Below, piece by piece: positions 1 to 7,970 of a stretch of 55,857 nt of DNA. The stretch's first letter is position 1; each line of letters opens with the position of its first letter. Under the pieces are notes generated by a model. That model did not search any database, had not been told where the DNA came from, and saw only the letters and a list, made by a program, of their open reading frames with translations. The translations under genes were made by a program, and so were the position numbers. Source of the stretch: Clostridiales bacterium S5-A14a (GTDB taxonomy: Bacteria > Bacillota > Clostridia > Peptostreptococcales > Anaerovoracaceae); NCBI GenBank assembly GCA_000758905.1, contig JRNA01000018.1, positions 1 to 55,857 of the forward strand. The letters are read 5' to 3'.

Positions 1-66
1 TCTTTAGGCGCGGGTCAGTTAGAGGGGCTTATAGCCCCAGTTCGAACCACCCGTTTTACGGGTGGC
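1..66. repeat. IS200/IS605-like foldback end (probable right end)
   Basis: Two adjacent perfect hairpins are visible: GGGGC-TTATA-GCCCC (24-38) and CCACCCG-TTTTA-CGGGTGG (47-65). The same pair, with other loops and one extra hairpin, recurs at the far end of the window (55795-55857). Subterminal foldbacks of this shape are typical of IS200/IS605-family single-strand transposons, so I infer the right end of such an element, the rest lying outside the window. No transposase motif can be seen here. One frame stays open from base 1 through both hairpins to a stop at 142-144, which may be read-through of a truncated gene or chance. Confidence 0.5.
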
Positions 67-86
67 ACCGATTGTGGTATTAAATT

Positions 87-420
87 ATGTTTAGAGAAAA
101 TAGCATTTTTAGAAATTTTGATGTCATGTGGAAAGACGAAGTAGTTGCTAGAGTAATGGATTTTCAAATAGAGATGTTATCTTAGGATATGCTAAAGAAT
201 CCTTATGGAGTAGTATCCGCGTGAGCGGGGCTGATCCGTACATAAGGCTGGAACTTTTATATTAGGAAAACTTACGGAGAAAAATGAGAATAGCATTAAA
301 ACACTATACTAATGATATATTTGTGAGACTTTTACAGATTAACGTTACAATCAGGACAGTAACTAGTAAACTTATATTAATAATACAATTGCTGATTATG
401 GGAATATATGGAGGTATAAT
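87..420 (+). other. Decayed region with no intact gene
   Basis: This stretch holds only short interrupted frames. The longest starts at ATG 87 and stops at 183-185 (32 residues, beginning MFRENSIFRNFDVMWKDE). Sequence after the stop stays open in other frames for 20-25 codons. The pattern suggests an old gene broken by point mutation or by insertion of the neighbouring repeat, but I cannot name the parent. No convincing RNA gene or terminator is seen. Confidence 0.4.
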
Positions 421-557
421 ATGGCCAAAAACAATATAGAAATTGACGTATTCCAAAGCGAATTAAACAAAAATTTAAAACTTGAATATATAGGGAAATA
501 ATTGATGATCCACAAGAAAAATTAAAAAGCTTCATTAGATTTAATAATCCTGATTAA
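421..557 (+). pseudogene. Frameshifted small gene, unknown family
   Basis: An AGGAGG-like site (GGAGG, about 411-415) precedes ATG 421. The frame reads MAKNNIEIDVFQSELNKNLK and continues to a stop at 499-501 after 26 residues. Moving by one base near 488 gives a continuous tail (REIIDDPQEKLKSFIRFNNPD) to a stop at 555-557. Good initiation signals with a single late frame change point to a recently broken gene of about 45 codons, or to a sequencing indel. The family is not recognised. Confidence 0.4.
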
Positions 558-585
558 ACAACTAAGTGAATAGGAGTAATTGTAG

Positions 586-867
586 ATGCAAAATAGTGAT
601 TTTTACGACGACGAAAATTATATATACGCAATTTGCCGGATAAAGGGCTATGAAGATTTCTACAAAGAAAAGAAAAATAAAAACTCAAAAATATGGTGGA
701 CTAACAAAATAGGTGTTACTGGCGAAGTTAATATAAGTTTTGATAGAAAAAAGATATATAACTTATTTCAGGATTATCCATATAATATGACAAAAGAAGA
801 AATTGAAGTCTTTGATAAAGAAGAGTCATACTGGGCAAGCTTTTTTGCATGGAGAATAAATAAGTAA
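586..867 (+). CDS. Small hypothetical protein, Trp/Tyr/Phe-rich
   Basis: A 93-residue soluble protein with no signal peptide or membrane segment. It starts at ATG 586 after an AGGAG at 572-576. It is rich in aromatic and charged residues (motifs FYDDENYIYAI, KIWWTNKIGV, NLFQDYPYNMT and a C-terminal ESYWASFFAWR). The style resembles small proteins found beside toxin or mobile cassettes, including immunity-type proteins, but I cannot assign a function. Its neighbours upstream are decayed genes and a mobile-element end, so it may be the surviving member of an accessory cassette. No partner toxin is present. It is separated by 49 bp from the FemX-like gene. Confidence 0.6.
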   Translation: MQNSDFYDDENYIYAICRIKGYEDFYKEKKNKNSKIWWTNKIGVTGEVNISFDRKKIYNLFQDYPYNMTKEEIEVFDKEESYWASFFAWRINK

Positions 868-916
868 TTCCAATATCTAAAAAAGCATGTTAGATGACAT
901 TTAATAGGAGTATACA

Positions 917-2107
917 GTGGAAATCGAGCAAATATCGAAGCAAACATACGATAATTATTTAAAACAAGTTAAGATAAATACATTTTTACAAAAGAGCGAA
1001 ATGAGCGAGGTCCTTAAAGCAAACAACAGCGAAACCGAATTCCTCGGCTTGGTGGATAACGGGGAAGTTTTAGCTGTAGCCCTAGCTGTAATAAGGAAAG
1101 TCTTTTTAGGCGTTAGAGTGGATTTGATGACCGGAGCCATATCGACAAATCCCGAAACCGAATATATTTTTTATGAAAAATTAAAAGACTATGCAAAACA
1201 GATAAATTGCCTGAAACTCGTTGTAAAGCCTGACAAAAATTATTGCAACTTGGATCAAGAAGGAAATGCAATAGGCAAAGTAGATTCTACGTGTTTAGAT
1301 AATATGCAAAAAATGGGATATATCGTAAATGACGGCTCTATAGGAAGCTTTGAAGGATCACCTGACTATCATTTTGTAAAGGATCTGAGTGGGTTCTCTA
1401 CGCTTAGGGAAGATGAACTTCTGAAGTCGTTCAACTACAACGCTCAAAGAAAAATAAAAAAAGGTAGAGATATGAACCTGCGGGTAAGAGCCATATCTAA
1501 GGATGAGTTGGAAGAGTTTAATAGGCTAACCGTAGAAACATCGAGGAGACAGCATTTTAGCGACCTGCCTTTTGAATATTATCAGACTTTTTACGATATG
1601 TTTTCTGAAAGCGCTGAATTTTTGGTATCCGAAATAGATATAAATCACTCTATAAAGAATCTGACAAATCTCATTGAGAAACTAAACGAATCTCCAAAAG
1701 GAAATAAACAAAAAATAGAATCTCTAGCTAAGGAAATCAAAATGTTAGAAGAGTTTAGAGAGAATGCTAATACTAATGTAATTCAATTAGCAAATATGGT
1801 AATCGTTTATTTGGAAAATCAAGCAATATATTTTGTTGGCGGTTCATCAACAAAATATCAAAAGCTTCCGGGAGCTTTTATGATACAGTTCGAAGCCATG
1901 AAGAGAACAATCGAGAAGGGTATACCATTGTATAACTTTTTTGGTGTAGAGGGCAAATTTGATGGTAGCGATGGGGTGCTGAGATTTAAGCAGAATTTTA
2001 ACGGATATATCATCAAAAAAGTCGGAGCATTTATATACTACCCACATCCTATGAAATACAAGATGATTCAATTCCTAAAAGGCATAAGAAGCAAACGAAA
2101 ACTGTGA
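917..2107 (+). CDS. FemABX-family peptidoglycan aminoacyltransferase
   Basis: A 396-residue protein of the FemX/MurM/FemAB type. These enzymes use aminoacyl-tRNA to add amino acids to the peptide side chain of lipid II at the cytoplasmic membrane face. Features that fit are two GNAT-like halves, the central run NYNAQRKIKKGRDMNLRVR (about 172-190), a helical arm rich in Lys, Glu and Leu at about 245-285 (the tRNA-contacting coiled coil of the family), and the late block FVGGSSTKYQKLPGAFMIQFEAMK. Length is normal for the family. The start is GTG 917, placed 6 bp after AGGAG (906-910); the first in-frame ATG is far inside. It appears monocistronic. The amino acid added cannot be deduced. Confidence 0.85.
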   Translation: MEIEQISKQTYDNYLKQVKINTFLQKSEMSEVLKANNSETEFLGLVDNGEVLAVALAVIRKVFLGVRVDLMTGAISTNPETEYIFYEKLKDYAKQINCLKLVVKPDKNYCNLDQEGNAIGKVDSTCLDNMQKMGYIVNDGSIGSFEGSPDYHFVKDLSGFSTLREDELLKSFNYNAQRKIKKGRDMNLRVRAISKDELEEFNRLTVETSRRQHFSDLPFEYYQTFYDMFSESAEFLVSEIDINHSIKNLTNLIEKLNESPKGNKQKIESLAKEIKMLEEFRENANTNVIQLANMVIVYLENQAIYFVGGSSTKYQKLPGAFMIQFEAMKRTIEKGIPLYNFFGVEGKFDGSDGVLRFKQNFNGYIIKKVGAFIYYPHPMKYKMIQFLKGIRSKRKL

Positions 2108-2137
2108 TTTAAAGCTCCCTCAAATGCCTATTTTTAA

Positions 2138-2166
2138 TTGACAAGAAAATCACAATATGTTATATT
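2138..2166 (+). promoter_or_regulatory. Sigma-70 type promoter of the hypB/hypA operon
   Basis: TTGACA (2138-2143) and TATATT (2161-2166) are separated by 17 bp, 49 bp ahead of the first gene of the operon. The surrounding sequence is AT-rich. No clear operator palindrome is seen. Confidence 0.6.
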
Positions 2167-2214
2167 TTATCTATATTAATTAAATAATTATTTATTCATT
2201 TTGAGGAGGGAATT

Positions 2215-3261
2215 ATGTTTTTTCAGGTCTATGGGGAATTTTCATCCTATCAATTTCTAGGCTGGATTCTGGTCTTTGCAGGACTTATTATCACTAATGA
2301 AATACAGAGAAGAAGCAAAATCGGAGGCTATGCCTTCTTTGTTGCATTACCTATTGCCCTAACAATATATTTTGTTGCAATTTATATTGGCGCTGCAAGG
2401 GGAGCGGAATGGGCACTTAACAATCAAACGTATACAAACATGAATAGCTGGTTTCACTATGCGAAACTTTATGCGGCAACAGCAGGATGCATTGGATTTA
2501 TGATGCTAAAATATAAGCAGGGGATTGGGAAGACTGATTGGTTTAAGGCCTTCCCTTTTGTTATTGTAGCGATTAATATTCTTATCGCCGTTGGATCTGA
2601 CTTTGAGAGTGCCATTAAAGGAAGCATGGCTTTGTCGGAAACAGGCTCTAGATGGTGGTTATCCTCAGAAGGCGTTTGGCTATACGGCGGATGGTGGAAC
2701 ATCGCTAATGGGCTGGCTGGACTTGTGAATATATTGTGCATGACAGGCTGGTGGGGCATTTACTCATCCAAAAAGAAAGATGACATGCTTTGGCCTGACA
2801 TGACTTGGATGTATATTTTGGCGTATGATGTATGGAACTTTGAATATACCTATCTGAATCTGCCAACTCACTCATGGTATTGCGGATTTGCACTGCTTCT
2901 TGCACCAACAGTAGCAGCAATGTTCTGGAATAAGGGCGGATGGATACAAAATAGGGCGAATACTTTGGCTACATGGTGTATGTTTGCACAAGTTTTCCCA
3001 CTTTTCCAGGACTCAAGTGTGTTCTCAGTGCTGCCGGTGATGTATTCGGACGGAATTATGGATCCAAATGTTCATCCTCAATCTGTTGCGCCTCATACAA
3101 TGGGCGTCGTGGCTGTTTTGTCGATTCTCATTAACCTGGCAGTGTTTGCTGCAATTATTAAAAAGGCGAAAAAACTGGGAGTTAATCCATACAAACATGA
3201 GATTTGGAAGGGCACCAGGGATTATGACGAGGCATACGAGAGGAGTCTCAATGCTATATAG
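2215..3261 (+). CDS. Trp-rich multi-pass membrane protein (DUF5692-like)
   Basis: A 348-residue integral membrane protein with roughly eight hydrophobic segments. It starts at ATG 2215 after GAGGAGGG. The polar loops are strikingly rich in Trp, for example RWWLSSEGVWLYGGWWN (about 143-159) and WPDMTWMYILAYDVWNFEYTYLNLPTHSWYCG (about 193-224). Conserved-looking His residues occur in PTHSWY and in DPNVHPQSVAPHTMG. I believe it belongs to the uncharacterised DUF5692 family, but this is from memory of sequence style. It leads the operon with hypB, a large Fe-S flavoprotein and hypA. That suggests a role in metal or small-molecule transport, or as membrane anchor of the same pathway; no transport motif proves this. 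Confidence 0.7.
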   Translation: MFFQVYGEFSSYQFLGWILVFAGLIITNEIQRRSKIGGYAFFVALPIALTIYFVAIYIGAARGAEWALNNQTYTNMNSWFHYAKLYAATAGCIGFMMLKYKQGIGKTDWFKAFPFVIVAINILIAVGSDFESAIKGSMALSETGSRWWLSSEGVWLYGGWWNIANGLAGLVNILCMTGWWGIYSSKKKDDMLWPDMTWMYILAYDVWNFEYTYLNLPTHSWYCGFALLLAPTVAAMFWNKGGWIQNRANTLATWCMFAQVFPLFQDSSVFSVLPVMYSDGIMDPNVHPQSVAPHTMGVVAVLSILINLAVFAAIIKKAKKLGVNPYKHEIWKGTRDYDEAYERSLNAI

Positions 3262-3299
3262 CTGCGCACGACAAAATAATGATTTTATGAGGTGTGTCA

Positions 3300-3971
3300 A
3301 TGGATAAAGTGAAAATAATAGAAGTTAAGCAAAGTGTGTTCGCAAGTAATGATGAGAGGGCTGATTTGCTAAGAAAAGACCTGAAAGATAAGGGGGTTTT
3401 TCTTCTGAACCTCATGTCATCGCCGGGTTCTGGGAAAACGACGACCTTGACCAAAACTATAAATCTTCTCAAGGATAAGATGAAAATCGCAGTAATGGAG
3501 GCAGATATTGATTCGGATGTTGATGCTATAACCATTGCAAACACAGGAGTGAAGGCTGTTCAGCTCCATACGGGCGGGATGTGCCATCTGGATGCCGACA
3601 TGACCAGGCAGGGGCTTGAATCTCTTGAGGAAAGCGACATAGATCTGGCAATATTAGAAAACGTTGGAAACCTCGTTTGCCCAGCTGAATTTGACACAGG
3701 AGCATGCAAAAACGCTATGATTTTGTCTGTTCCTGAAGGCGACGATAAACCGCTGAAATATCCTCTAATGTTCTCGGTTTGCGACGTAGTTTTAATCAAC
3801 AAAGTAGATGTAGCTGATTTTTTCGACTTCGATATGGACAAATGCGTTTCCAATATAAAAATGAGAAATAAAGATGCAGTTATAATTCCGATTTCGGCAA
3901 AGACGGGAGAAGGCATAGAAGATTTTGTTCAGTGGCTAGCTGATCAAGTAAAGGAATGGAAGGTAAAATAA
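3300..3971 (+). CDS. hypB: Nickel-inserting GTPase HypB
   Basis: A 223-residue SIMIBI-class GTPase that, with HypA, delivers Ni2+ to nickel enzymes, classically [NiFe]-hydrogenase. Visible motifs are the P-loop SSPGSGKTT (about 40-48), the metal-site pair C95-H96 in GGMCHLDADM, a further Cys in ENVGNLVCPAEF, and the G4 motif NKVD (about 167). The N-terminal CxxCGC nickel site and the His-rich stretch of some HypB proteins are absent, so only the GTPase-domain site remains. ATG 3300 is preferred over GTG 3294 because the GAGG at 3289-3292 sits 7 bp before it and would overlap the GTG. The stop overlaps the next start (TAATG). No hydrogenase genes lie in the window. Confidence 0.95.
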   Translation: MDKVKIIEVKQSVFASNDERADLLRKDLKDKGVFLLNLMSSPGSGKTTTLTKTINLLKDKMKIAVMEADIDSDVDAITIANTGVKAVQLHTGGMCHLDADMTRQGLESLEESDIDLAILENVGNLVCPAEFDTGACKNAMILSVPEGDDKPLKYPLMFSVCDVVLINKVDVADFFDFDMDKCVSNIKMRNKDAVIIPISAKTGEGIEDFVQWLADQVKEWKVK

Positions 3972-6745
3972 TGAATATAAACAAACCAGATTATATTAAA
4001 GATGATGGCCCTATAAGAGAACCAATAGCGAAGCTGGCTAAAATGATAACTGACCGAGTGCCGCAGAAATTAGGCCTTAAGAAAATAACTAAGGACGATC
4101 CAGAATATTGGGGGCTTGCACCCCTTGCGACTGACGAGGAAGCTCTTCTTGCCTTGAAACTAGGCGTAAGGAAGCCAAAAACTTTTGAGGAGATTCAGAA
4201 ACTATCTGGCATTGAAACGGAAAAACTGACGGAAATGCTTGACCACATGTCCTATACAGGCCTTTTAGAATATAACTGGGAGAATCTCGACGGTTTGAAT
4301 CCAAAGCACGAGAAGCGATGGGTATTGCCAAGATTTGTTCCTGGAATTGGGGAATTCTGTAATATGAACGAAGATCTGCTCAACGAGCATCCTGAACTTG
4401 GAAGATTCTTCGAAAGAATGACACGACTGCCATTAGAAAAGGTAACGCCAATGGTACCTCCAGGAGGAGCAGGTATAGGAATGCACGTAATTCCTGTAGA
4501 GCAGGCTATTTCAATGGAAGATAAGTCTGTGTCTATTGAGCATATTTCTCACTGGCTTGAAAAATACGAAGGCAAATATGCAGCAAGCCCATGTTCCTGC
4601 AGAATGTCAAGAAAAACCTATGATGAGGGTTGTGCAGATGATTTTCATGATTGGTGTATAGCCGTAGGAGATATGGCTGATTATGTTGTTGAAACTCAAA
4701 AGGGCGGTAGATACATCGATAAGGAAGAAGCACTTGAAATATTCAAAAAGGCCGAAGACAACGGTTTTGTGCACCAGATAACAAACATAGACGGAGAAGA
4801 CAAAATATTTGCGATCTGTAACTGCAACGTAAATGTCTGTTATGCTCTTAGAACATCCCAACTTTTCAACACTCCTAACATGTCAAGATCAGCTTATGTG
4901 GCGAGAGTAAAGAAGGAAAACTGTGTGGCTTGTGGCCGCTGTGTTGAATATTGCCCTGCAGGAGCCGTAAAACTTGGACAGAAATTATGCAAGAAAGATG
5001 GCAGTGAGGTTAATTATCCAAAACATCCTCTTCCAAGCGAGCAAAAATGGGGACCGGAAATGTGGGATGAAGATTACAGGGATAATAACAGAATTAACTG
5101 TTACGATACGGGAACTGCGCCATGTAAAACCGCCTGTCCAGCTCACATAGCTGTTCAAGGTTACATTAACATGGCATCTCAAGGTAGATACCAAGAAGCC
5201 CTTGCCTTAATCAAAAAGAACAATCCTCTTCCTGCAGTTTGTGGCAGAATATGCAACAGAATTTGCGAAGATGAGTGTACTAGAGGTACAATAGATAAGC
5301 CTGTTGCTATTGACGAAGTTAAGAAATTCATAGCAGACCAGGATTTGAATAAGGAAACCAGATATATTCCGGAGAAAGTAGTGCCAGCGGTTAAAGGCTA
5401 TTTTGACGAAAAAATAGCAGTAATAGGAGCAGGTCCTGCTGGTTTAAGTTGTGCTTTTTATCTAGCTGAGATGGGATATTCACCTACAATCTTTGAAAAA
5501 AATGAAAAACCAGGCGGAATGCTGACCTATGGCATCCCTAGTTTTAAACTAGAAAAAGACGTCATAATGGCAGAGATCGATATTATCAAGGAGATGGGTG
5601 TAACCATCAAAACTGGCGTTGAAGTTGGAAAGGACATAACTCTTGATGACTTGAGAAAGGAAGGCTACAAAGCTTTCTACGTTGCAATAGGATGTCAAGG
5701 TGGCAGAGGTATTGGTCTTGAGGGAGAAGATGCAGAAGGCGTTATGACTGCCGTTGATTTTCTCCATAAAGTCGGCAGAGAAGAAGCATTTGATATAGAG
5801 GGAGATGTGGTAGTCATTGGAGGGGGAAATGTCGCAATTGATGTGGCAAGATCAGCCCAAAGATGTGCCGATGACCCTAGGGCTATCAAGATGTTTTGTT
5901 TAGAAGACCGTGAAAACATGCCAGCAAGTGAAGAAGAGATTCTGGAAGCGACGGAGGAAGGCGTTGAAATAAGTCCAGGCTGGGGTCCAAAGGAAATCCT
6001 TGTTGAAAACGGCAAGGTAACGGGAGTTGTACTTAAGAAGTGCGTGAAAGTTTTTGATGATAGCGGACATTTTGCACCAGTTTTCGATGATGAAAATACA
6101 ATTACTATTCCATGTAGGCACCTCTTCTTGTCTGTTGGTCAGTCGATTATCTGGGGTAACTTGCTTGATGGTGCTGGCGTAGAGTTGGGAAGAGGACAGA
6201 GCGCTGTAGCAGATCAGGTTACATATCAGACAGGAGAAAGAGATATCTTTGTGGGTGGCGATGTTTATACAGGACCAAGTTTCGCGATTAATGCTATTGC
6301 TGCAGGCAAGCAGGGCGCTATTTCGCTCCACAGATTTGTTCAGCCGAACTCATCTCTAACTATTGGAAGAAATAGATATGAATTTAAAACTCTTGATAAA
6401 GAAGATATTTCAATAATGAGCTACGACACTGCAGGAAGGCAGAAACACGGGATTAATTCAGAGATTGACAGGAAGAAATCTTTCAGAGATGCTAATCTGA
6501 CTTTGACTGAGGAACAGATAAAAACTGAAACTTCAAGGTGTCTATCTTGCGGTGCGTCTATCGTGGATGAAAACAAATGTATAGGATGCGGAGTCTGTAC
6601 GACCAAGTGCGACTTTGACGCGATCCACTTGTACAGAGAGAATCCAGATTGCTCCAACATGAGGGTTGCCGAAGATAAATTGAAATATATTTTGCCTTAT
6701 GCAGCCAAACAAGCTATTAAAATTAAATTTAAAGGGAATAAATAA
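3971..6745 (+). CDS. Large Fe-S flavoprotein oxidoreductase, GltD-like core
   Basis: A 924-residue cytoplasmic redox protein. In order it has: an N-terminal helical or winged-helix-like part; a Cys-rich module with CSCR (about 207) and CNCNVNVC (about 284); a ferredoxin motif CVACGRCVEYCPAG (about 317-330); the CxxxCP...CGRICNRICEDEC cluster-binding domain of glutamate-synthase small subunits (about 384-440); an FAD fold IGAGPAGLSCAF (about 484); an NAD(P) fold VVIGGGNVAIDVA (about 614); and a C-terminal CLSCG plus CIGCGVCTTKC (about 857-880). It probably moves electrons from NAD(P)H through flavin to several [4Fe-4S] clusters and an unknown acceptor. ATG 3971 is chosen over 3956 because GGAAGG lies just ahead of it. 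It sits between hypB and hypA, 2 bp from hypA, so a nickel link is likely. Confidence 0.85.
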   Translation: MNINKPDYIKDDGPIREPIAKLAKMITDRVPQKLGLKKITKDDPEYWGLAPLATDEEALLALKLGVRKPKTFEEIQKLSGIETEKLTEMLDHMSYTGLLEYNWENLDGLNPKHEKRWVLPRFVPGIGEFCNMNEDLLNEHPELGRFFERMTRLPLEKVTPMVPPGGAGIGMHVIPVEQAISMEDKSVSIEHISHWLEKYEGKYAASPCSCRMSRKTYDEGCADDFHDWCIAVGDMADYVVETQKGGRYIDKEEALEIFKKAEDNGFVHQITNIDGEDKIFAICNCNVNVCYALRTSQLFNTPNMSRSAYVARVKKENCVACGRCVEYCPAGAVKLGQKLCKKDGSEVNYPKHPLPSEQKWGPEMWDEDYRDNNRINCYDTGTAPCKTACPAHIAVQGYINMASQGRYQEALALIKKNNPLPAVCGRICNRICEDECTRGTIDKPVAIDEVKKFIADQDLNKETRYIPEKVVPAVKGYFDEKIAVIGAGPAGLSCAFYLAEMGYSPTIFEKNEKPGGMLTYGIPSFKLEKDVIMAEIDIIKEMGVTIKTGVEVGKDITLDDLRKEGYKAFYVAIGCQGGRGIGLEGEDAEGVMTAVDFLHKVGREEAFDIEGDVVVIGGGNVAIDVARSAQRCADDPRAIKMFCLEDRENMPASEEEILEATEEGVEISPGWGPKEILVENGKVTGVVLKKCVKVFDDSGHFAPVFDDENTITIPCRHLFLSVGQSIIWGNLLDGAGVELGRGQSAVADQVTYQTGERDIFVGGDVYTGPSFAINAIAAGKQGAISLHRFVQPNSSLTIGRNRYEFKTLDKEDISIMSYDTAGRQKHGINSEIDRKKSFRDANLTLTEEQIKTETSRCLSCGASIVDENKCIGCGVCTTKCDFDAIHLYRENPDCSNMRVAEDKLKYILPYAAKQAIKIKFKGNK

Positions 6746-6747
6746 AA

Positions 6748-7092
6748 ATGCATGAACTGGGAGTTGTGTTTCACATATTAGATGACCTCAAAAAAGTAGC
6801 TGCCGAGAATCAGGTGAGTAAAATAAATAAAGTCACTTTGCAACTTGGGGAAGTGTCGACCATAATTCCCTCATATCTTACGAGTTGTTTTCGATGGGCA
6901 GCTGATAAGGAGGAACTATTTGAGGGCGCGGAGTTAGATATAGAGAAAATCGATGCAATAACTCACTGCGACGGCTGTAATTCCGACTATCCGACAGTAA
7001 AGCATGGAAAAATTTGCCCAACCTGTGGCAGCGACAAAACATGGCTTCTCCAAGGGACCGAGTTCATGATCAAGGAAATCGAAGCAGAATAA
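6748..7092 (+). CDS. hypA: Nickel metallochaperone HypA
   Basis: A 114-residue HypA/HybF protein. It begins MHE, where the N-terminal amine, His2 and Glu3 form the family's nickel site. It carries the structural zinc site as C74-x2-C77 and C90-x2-C93 (CDGC and CPTC). Length is normal. It starts 2 bp after the flavoprotein stop, so the genes are translationally close. HypA passes nickel to HypB and to the target enzyme. With no hypC, D, E or F nearby, the target may not be a local hydrogenase: another nickel enzyme, or a hydrogenase elsewhere in the genome, is possible. The fourth residue is Leu where many homologues have Met. Confidence 0.95.
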   Translation: MHELGVVFHILDDLKKVAAENQVSKINKVTLQLGEVSTIIPSYLTSCFRWAADKEELFEGAELDIEKIDAITHCDGCNSDYPTVKHGKICPTCGSDKTWLLQGTEFMIKEIEAE

Positions 7093-7148
7093 AATTTTAT
7101 TACCAAACAAGACTAACATCAAAACACTCGCAAAACCAAGGAGGGAGC

Positions 7149-7217
7149 ATGCAGAAAGACAACATTCATACTTTGGGCGATTTTTCGACAAGATCGGCAC
7201 AGGTCTTTTGTACATAG
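7149..7217 (+). CDS. Possible 22-residue peptide with strong RBS
   Basis: A very good site (AAGGAGGG, 7138-7145) precedes ATG 7149. The frame encodes 22 residues (MQKDNIHTLGDFSTRSAQVF, then two more) and stops at 7217, just before the operon terminator. It has no membrane segment. It could be a genuine small protein of the operon, or the 5' stub of a gene whose body has been deleted. The strong RBS is the only positive evidence. Confidence 0.3.
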   Translation: MQKDNIHTLGDFSTRSAQVFCT

Positions 7218-7236
7218 ATCAAGATATTTTATCAAT

Positions 7237-7283
7237 AACGTCATATCAGCAAAATAAGTTGGTATGGCGTTTTACTTTGTTTT
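7237..7283 (+). terminator. Terminator of the hypB/hypA operon
   Basis: A 14-bp stem (7237-7250 with 7258-7271, including several G-U pairs) closes a 7-base loop and is followed by a T-rich tract. The position fits the end of the nickel-chaperone operon. The many G-U pairs mean it works mainly in the plus direction. Confidence 0.55.
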
Positions 7284-7429
7284 AGCATAGAAATGCTCAT
7301 AGCGTAAAGTGCGGTGGAGGATGTTTGTAAAAAGAATAATCAAAGGCAGTGTTTTGTGATATTATATTCTTTGAAAGATATTTTATATGAAAGAGAAAGT
7401 TAAGTTAGATTTAAGGAGAGATATAGAAT

Positions 7430-7915
7430 ATGTGTGATATTCAAAACAAAATAGCTATTCAAGATACATATGGGGAACGATTTCAAAACTGCTGGGGATG
7501 TGGGGCTAAGAATAAAGATGGATTGCATTTGCATACTTATCCGAATGAGGATGGTAGTAAATGTATTTCAAATTTTTTGCCAGAAAAGAAATATAGCGGG
7601 GGAGTACCTGCAAATTTATTTGGGGGTCTGATAGCAACTTTGTTTGATTGCCACGGAACTGCTTCTGCGGCATGGTTTAATCACCATAATCAAGGATTAA
7701 AACTTGAAGCAGATACGGTGATAACTCGCTATATCACTGCTAGGCTTGAGATCGATTTCAGAAAACCTGTTCCCATGGGGGAAACAATAACAGTAACATC
7801 TGAGGCAGAAGAAATTGGAGAAAGAAAAATTATTGTTGTAATGAAGATGGTAGCAGCAGGAGAAGTTAGGGCAGAATCAAGGATGGTGGCTGTTCGTATA
7901 AAGGACAGCATGTAG
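7430..7915 (+). CDS. PaaI-type hot-dog fold thioesterase
   Basis: A 161-residue single-domain hot-dog protein of the PaaI/YiiD acyl-CoA thioesterase group. It carries the N-terminal block NCWGCGAKNKDGLHLH (about 19-34), common in this subgroup. A central block then follows: GGVPANLFGGLIATLFDCHGTASAAW, whose acidic residue and backbone sit at the thioester site. The C-terminal strand LEIDFRKPVPMGETITVTSEA is typical of the fold. It probably hydrolyses a small or aromatic acyl-CoA; the substrate cannot be read from sequence. The start is ATG 7430 after AAGGAGAG. It is a single gene between a terminator and the promoter of the NhaC gene. Confidence 0.8.
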   Translation: MCDIQNKIAIQDTYGERFQNCWGCGAKNKDGLHLHTYPNEDGSKCISNFLPEKKYSGGVPANLFGGLIATLFDCHGTASAAWFNHHNQGLKLEADTVITRYITARLEIDFRKPVPMGETITVTSEAEEIGERKIIVVMKMVAAGEVRAESRMVAVRIKDSM

Positions 7916-7970
7916 TTAAGTATACAATGAATGTATATTTAATCATTTTTCAAATTACCTTGCTAAAGCA

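Noticed and set aside
5900-6331. Minus-strand frame of 143 codons within the flavoprotein gene
   Set aside because: Opposite strand of a strongly supported gene, no initiation signals, unlikely protein composition.
2215-7092. Hydrogenase operon
   Set aside because: Only hypA and hypB are present. None of the hydrogenase large-subunit CxxC motifs, nor hypC, D, E or F, is found in the window.
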